NCBI GenBank assembly: GCA_003153915.1
Contig: PMBX01000175.1
Coordinates: 9,414-17,230, forward strand
Source: Phycisphaerales bacterium
GTDB taxonomy: Bacteria; Planctomycetota; Phycisphaerae; SM23-33
DNA length: 7,817 nt
Direction: 5' to 3'
Shown piece by piece: positions 5,355 to 7,817 of this stretch (the first letter of the stretch is position 1; each line of letters opens with the position of its first letter). The position numbers and the translations under genes were made by a program. A model generated the notes under the pieces. The model was not told the DNA's origin. It saw nothing but the letters and a program-made list of their open reading frames with translations, and did no database searches.

Positions 5355-7427
5355 TTATGGTTCCACCACGATAATGTCATGTATCGCCAACTGGGGCAGG
5401 ACCAGACGGACGCAGCCGTCGGTGAAGTCGAAGTCCAATTTCGCCCCGGCCGGTTGGAGCGTGACGCTGGAGGGTTTTTTCCCTGTACGTATAGTCACGT
5501 TGAGAGGCCCGACGGGGGGAATCTCGTCGAAAACCGCGACAGTCGGAACGTCATGCGGACCGGCGGTGTTGACCAGGTTGACCGCCAGCTTTCCGCCGAT
5601 GCGATTGACCGTCACATCCACAAACTGGCTGCCGGCGACCTCGACGATGGGGGTTGGAAACAGCCGGCGGACCAGGGCGCCAAGAAACCGCCGGGCCGTG
5701 GCGGTTGACGATTGGGCGTATTGGTCGCCGAAGTTGAAGTAGATCGCCGCGATCCGGCCCTTGCCATGCGTGGCGATCGACGCAGCCGGGCAGGCGGGGG
5801 AATCCGGGGTGTTGGTCTCGTGGAGCGTGCCAAAGGCCTGGGCCCCGGGGCCGAGTTTGGCCTTCTGGCAGGTCGTCACCAACCCTCCCAGCCAGCCGTC
5901 GTGCTCCAGCCAGCGCCTGTCTGTGGCGGGTTTTGCGAGCAGTTCAACGTCCAGTTCCCGCTGGAACATTCCAGCCGCCACGGGCCCAATGACCAACAGG
6001 CTGCCACCGTTCTCGACATAGGCCAGCAGGTCGGCCCGGAGGCTCGGTTCGATATACACCAACTCTGGCAGGATGATCAGCGGGTATTCCTTCATCCTGC
6101 CGGCCAGGTGATGCTCGCTGAGGATTTCCACGCAATTCTGCGACCCCAGCAGGGCTTGGAGCGTGCCACGAATCGCGCGGTACTCCCCGTTGGTGAACAG
6201 ACTGTTGGACCTGCGATAATGGTCAGCTGTTGAATTAAGCAGAGCGATCTGCGGCACGGGCACGGCGCGGTGGCAGAACGGTTGCCTGGCGCGGCAGAAC
6301 TTGGCCACCTCCCCCATCAATTTCATCTTCCAGAGGTTCACCGATGCGTCGCGGTTCTGCGAGAAGTAGGCTTGGAAGCCACCGCCCAGCGACAGCACCA
6401 TCGCCGCCTCTCGCTGCAATTGCGGCAGCGATTTGGTGGTGAAGCACTGTTCGCCGGCGGAGTTGAAGCTCCATGCCATCAGGTCCCAGGGCTTTCCCTG
6501 CGGGGCGATGCAGCGCCCCTCGAAGCGAGCAACATTCACGCTGTCGGCTGGGCTATAGTCCCCCGAGAGGAAGTCCACATCCGCCGATACCGGTTCGGGC
6601 ATGAAGGAGGTGAACGCCCAGTTGCTGGCGATCTGGAACTGCGGGTCGAATGCGTGCAGGCGGTCGGTGTAGCGGCGGACGTAGTTCCTGAATCCCTCGC
6701 GCTGGAACGCCAGCCAGGCCGGCCAGAGCGGGTCCTTCGCCTCGCGCGGGGGCTCCTCGCTGTGTCCAGCCTGCCGCCAAGCCTTCAGTGCCATCGGGCT
6801 GTAGTCGACACAGGTCGCCCAGCACTCCCCGTCGATCCACACCCCGTCCACGCCGTACTCACGGCGGAGCTCCATCAACTGAGGGATCAACAGCTCGTCG
6901 GCGTAAGGCCCGAAGACTGATGTCTTGTCCTCGTTGGGTACGCCATTGGCGTCCACGGCTGCCCATTGGGGATGCCCCTTGCAGGCGGCGAAGTCAAACA
7001 CGCCCGAGTAGTGCATGTACAGGGCCACGCCGTTGCGGGCCGTCACGTCGCGCCAGATGCGGAGCGCATCGCGCACGAACCCCCCGGCCGGAGTGCCAAC
7101 CTTCGTAGGGTAGCTGGCGAAGCCCGCATGTCCCTTGCAATCGACCTGGATGTAATCCGGCCTGACTTGGTCGATGATGCTCTCGACCATCTCCTCCGTG
7201 ACGTTCTTGCCTATTTCCGTGCAGTCTGGCCCGGCATGAAAGTCAAAATGAATGCCCAGGAAACTGTCGCTGCGTCGAAGCCGGACGGGTTGGGCTTGGT
7301 TGGTCATCGTGGATTCTCCTTGCGTATCCTTGTCCGTCGCCGGTCTTGAGGCATCCGGGTTGCCGGTAGCGGCGGCAAAGCCCAAAAAAAGTACGATTGA
7401 ACACACCGTTGCTAATCGAGTGATCAA
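5355..7427 (-). CDS. Predicted secreted glycoside hydrolase, GH29-like TIM barrel with GATase-like and beta-rich C-terminal domains
   Basis: A 690-residue protein if read from TTG 7427. Residues 1-21 look like a Sec signal peptide (MITR, then the core VCSIVLFLGFAAA), followed by a polar linker to about 50. The barrel at about 52-390 has VDCKGHAGFASYPTK (95-109), LYMHYSGVFDF and GVDGVWIDGECW (192-203). Asp199 sits where the alpha-L-fucosidase (GH29) nucleophile lies in its W-x-D-G motif, and CKGHAGF resembles the GH29 KHHDGF strand. Residues about 391-590 resemble the GATase-like trimerisation domain of beta-galactosidases (YPLIILPELVYIE, then ENGGSLLVIGP). The last 100 residues are beta-rich. 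Proteins of this architecture are usually annotated as hypothetical glycosyl hydrolase or alpha-L-fucosidase; the sugar substrate and the acid/base residue are not evident. A second start at ATG 7307 has a better ribosome binding site and would give a 650-residue cytoplasmic form. The gene is convergent with murD and divergent from etfB. Confidence 0.85.
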   Translation of the reverse strand: MITRLATVCSIVLFLGFAAATGNPDASRPATDKDTQGESTMTNQAQPVRLRRSDSFLGIHFDFHAGPDCTEIGKNVTEEMVESIIDQVRPDYIQVDCKGHAGFASYPTKVGTPAGGFVRDALRIWRDVTARNGVALYMHYSGVFDFAACKGHPQWAAVDANGVPNEDKTSVFGPYADELLIPQLMELRREYGVDGVWIDGECWATCVDYSPMALKAWRQAGHSEEPPREAKDPLWPAWLAFQREGFRNYVRRYTDRLHAFDPQFQIASNWAFTSFMPEPVSADVDFLSGDYSPADSVNVARFEGRCIAPQGKPWDLMAWSFNSAGEQCFTTKSLPQLQREAAMVLSLGGGFQAYFSQNRDASVNLWKMKLMGEVAKFCRARQPFCHRAVPVPQIALLNSTADHYRRSNSLFTNGEYRAIRGTLQALLGSQNCVEILSEHHLAGRMKEYPLIILPELVYIEPSLRADLLAYVENGGSLLVIGPVAAGMFQRELDVELLAKPATDRRWLEHDGWLGGLVTTCQKAKLGPGAQAFGTLHETNTPDSPACPAASIATHGKGRIAAIYFNFGDQYAQSSTATARRFLGALVRRLFPTPIVEVAGSQFVDVTVNRIGGKLAVNLVNTAGPHDVPTVAVFDEIPPVGPLNVTIRTGKKPSSVTLQPAGAKLDFDFTDGCVRLVLPQLAIHDIIVVEP
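7307..7321 (-). promoter_or_regulatory. Strong internal ribosome binding site and ATG within the hydrolase gene
   Basis: On the minus strand AAGGAG (7321-7316) precedes an in-frame ATG (7307-7305) by eight bases. This is the best Shine-Dalgarno/start pair of the gene. The upstream start is TTG 7427, with only AAGG (7438-7435) seven bases before it. Starting at 7307 removes the signal peptide and linker but keeps the whole catalytic barrel (MTNQAQPVRLRRSDSF). Either this is the true start, or it makes a second, non-exported form. Confidence 0.5.
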
Positions 7428-7442
7428 AGCAGAACCTTTTTT

Positions 7443-7514
7443 CTAGAACGTCAACCGTACGCGGATGTCGCCGGTGAAACGGTTGATACGGGCGGCCTCG
7501 CCAAAGGGACCATG
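7443..7514 (-). pseudogene. Possible 3' remnant of a lost gene upstream of the hydrolase
   Basis: Between an in-frame TAA (7517-7515) and TAG (7445-7443) the minus strand reads 23 codons that end in RINRFTGDIRVRLTF. Third positions in the last 18 codons are strongly GC-biased like the real genes here, and the R-x-N-R-x-T-G-[DE] pattern is common near protein C-termini. The TAG lies 15 bases before the hydrolase TTG start, a normal operon spacing, so this could be the tail of a decayed upstream gene. No start or longer frame supports it, and the segment is short enough to be chance. Confidence 0.2.
7451..7486. repeat. 8-bp inverted repeat upstream of the hydrolase
   Basis: TCAACCGT (7451-7458) and ACGGTTGA (7479-7486) are perfect inverse copies separated by 20 bases. 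They lie 24-59 bp upstream of the hydrolase TTG start. This fits an operator with two half-sites or a leader stem; TTGACG on the minus strand (7454-7449) within the first arm could serve as a -35 box, but no convincing -10 box follows. Confidence 0.35.
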
Positions 7515-7554
7515 TTACCCGCCTTGTCCTCTTACTTCGACGAGCAAATAGCCC

Positions 7555-7640
7555 GAAATCACAAAGGCCACGAAGGCAACAAAGGCCACGAAGAAAAAAC
7601 ATGAAGCTACGCTGTTCTTCGTGAGCTTCGTGATCATTTC
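7555..7640. repeat. Palindromic tandem-repeat element built on CACGAAG units
   Basis: ACAAAGGCCACGAAG occurs twice in direct order, at 7561-7575 and 7579-7593 (period 18). The opposite arm carries two inverse cores, CTTCGTG at 7617-7623 and 7626-7632. Nested stems are possible: CACGAAGAA (7587-7595) with TTCTTCGTG (7615-7623), and CACGAAG (7569-7575) with CTTCGTG (7626-7632). The flanks GAAATCAC (7555-7562) and GTGATCATTTC (7630-7640) also resemble each other in inverse. AT-richer than the genes around it, it resembles the short CACGAAGG-type intergenic repeats that recur in several environmental bacterial genomes. It carries no transposase, and no target-site duplication is obvious. Confidence 0.6.
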
Positions 7641-7662
7641 TGATCCGCCAAATGAAAAGTCC

Positions 7663-7685
7663 CCATGACGCACCGGCCGTCATGG
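7663..7685. promoter_or_regulatory. 8-bp perfect dyad just upstream of the candidate etfB promoter
   Basis: CCATGACG (7663-7670) and CGTCATGG (7678-7685) are perfect inverse copies around a seven-base loop. The dyad abuts the candidate -35 box at 7686, a usual place for a regulator site. It is followed by TTGATT, not a T-run, so it does not look like an intrinsic terminator. Confidence 0.4.
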
Positions 7686-7714
7686 TTGATTCGTCCGCCG
7701 CCGGCGGGTAAAAA
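7686..7714 (+). promoter_or_regulatory. Candidate etfB promoter
   Basis: TTGATT (7686-7691) and TAAAAA (7709-7714) each match four of six consensus positions, with a 17-bp spacer. The spacer includes the GC-only hairpin CCGCC-GCC-GGCGG (7695-7707). Transcription would start near 7721, giving a leader of about 35 nt. The boxes were assigned by eye and are weak. Confidence 0.3.
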
Positions 7715-7755
7715 GACTGCTTCGATTGCCCAATGGCCCGGCTTTAGGAGAAGCA

Positions 7756-7817
7756 ATGCGCATTGTCGTGCCCATCAAGCAGGTACCGGAGACCAACGCC
7801 GTCAAGATGGACGAGGC
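7756..7817 (+). CDS. etfB: Electron transfer flavoprotein subunit beta (EtfB/FixA), 5' end only
   Basis: Only the first 20 codons are inside the window. ATG 7756 has AGGAG (7746-7750) five bases upstream. The peptide begins MRIVVPIKQVPETNAVKMDE, which matches the conserved EtfB/FixA N-terminus (M-[KR]-I-V-V-x-I-K-Q-V-P-[DE]-T). EtfB pairs with EtfA, binds AMP or FAD, and carries electrons between acyl-CoA or other dehydrogenases and the quinone pool, or takes part in bifurcation. Which of these applies cannot be told from this fragment; an etfA gene would be expected just beyond the right edge. Confidence 0.85.
   Translation, partial: MRIVVPIKQVPETNAVKMDE

Larger units (their letters stand above)
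7428..7755. other. 328-bp divergent intergenic region (hydrolase / etfB)
   Basis: No complete gene is supported here. From left to right it holds a possible 23-codon coding remnant on the minus strand (7443-7514) that overlaps an 8-bp dyad (7451-7486), a palindromic repeat element (7555-7640), a hairpin-forming dyad (7663-7685), and a candidate etfB promoter (7686-7714). A minus-strand reading frame crosses the whole region, but its translation comes from the repeat and from the wrong frame of the hydrolase, so it is not called as a gene. Confidence 0.6.

Noticed and set aside
6270..6920. A 216-codon plus-strand frame inside the hydrolase gene
   Set aside because: It is antisense to the catalytic barrel. 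The opposite strand carries conserved motifs over the same bases.
7561..7593. Start of a CRISPR array
   Set aside because: There are only two direct units of 15 bp separated by 3 bp, with inverse copies beside them. That is a palindromic repeat, not repeats with unique spacers.
7243..7683. A 146-codon minus-strand frame spanning the intergenic region and the hydrolase N-terminus
   Set aside because: Its middle (NDHEAHEEQRSFMFF, then LRGLCCLRGLCDFG) is just a translation of the palindromic repeat, and its end is the hydrolase gene in the wrong frame. It has no recognisable domain.

Overview
The window is GC-rich and densely coding, with no rRNA, tRNA, CRISPR array or recognisable transposase. 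Three features suggest a planctomycete, perhaps Phycisphaerae-like: the short PEGA lipoprotein, the MurD N-terminus (GLGRFGGGVGVTRWL) and the mix of ATG, GTG and TTG starts. This is inference from remembered family features; no database search was possible.

Layout from left to right. (1) The 3' part of an unrecognised protein gene, entering from the left edge (+, to 833). (2) A 135-residue PEGA-domain lipoprotein (-, 823-1230), convergent with gene 1 and overlapping it by 11 bp. (3) A 231-bp divergent intergenic region (1231-1461) with a 10-bp inverted repeat, a candidate promoter and, at the predicted transcription start, a 47-nt near-perfect stem-loop. (4) A tightly packed + strand operon: an M16 peptidase homologue without its zinc/catalytic motif (1462-2709), a second M16 peptidase with that motif (2717-3943), and murD (3940-5274), which overlaps it through ATGA. 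(5) A large predicted secreted glycoside hydrolase on the - strand (5355-7427), convergent with murD. (6) A 328-bp intergenic region (7428-7755) with two hairpin-forming dyads, a palindromic tandem-repeat element and a possible 23-codon gene remnant. (7) The first 20 codons of etfB, the electron-transfer flavoprotein beta subunit (+, from 7756), cut by the right edge.

How the genes fit together. The two M16 proteins look like an obligate heterodimer. One keeps HFLEH and the distal Glu but has lost the Tyr of the substrate-binding R/Y pair; the other keeps R/Y but has AVASE in place of HxxEH. Their co-transcription with a peptidoglycan precursor ligase is the most interesting gene context here, but a functional link is not shown. 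The glycoside hydrolase has two credible starts, one giving a signal peptide and an internal one with a near-ideal ribosome binding site.

I found no clear undescribed multi-gene system. The best leads are the complementary M16 pair with murD, the leader stem-loop in front of it, the two starts of the hydrolase, and the palindromic repeat upstream of etfB.
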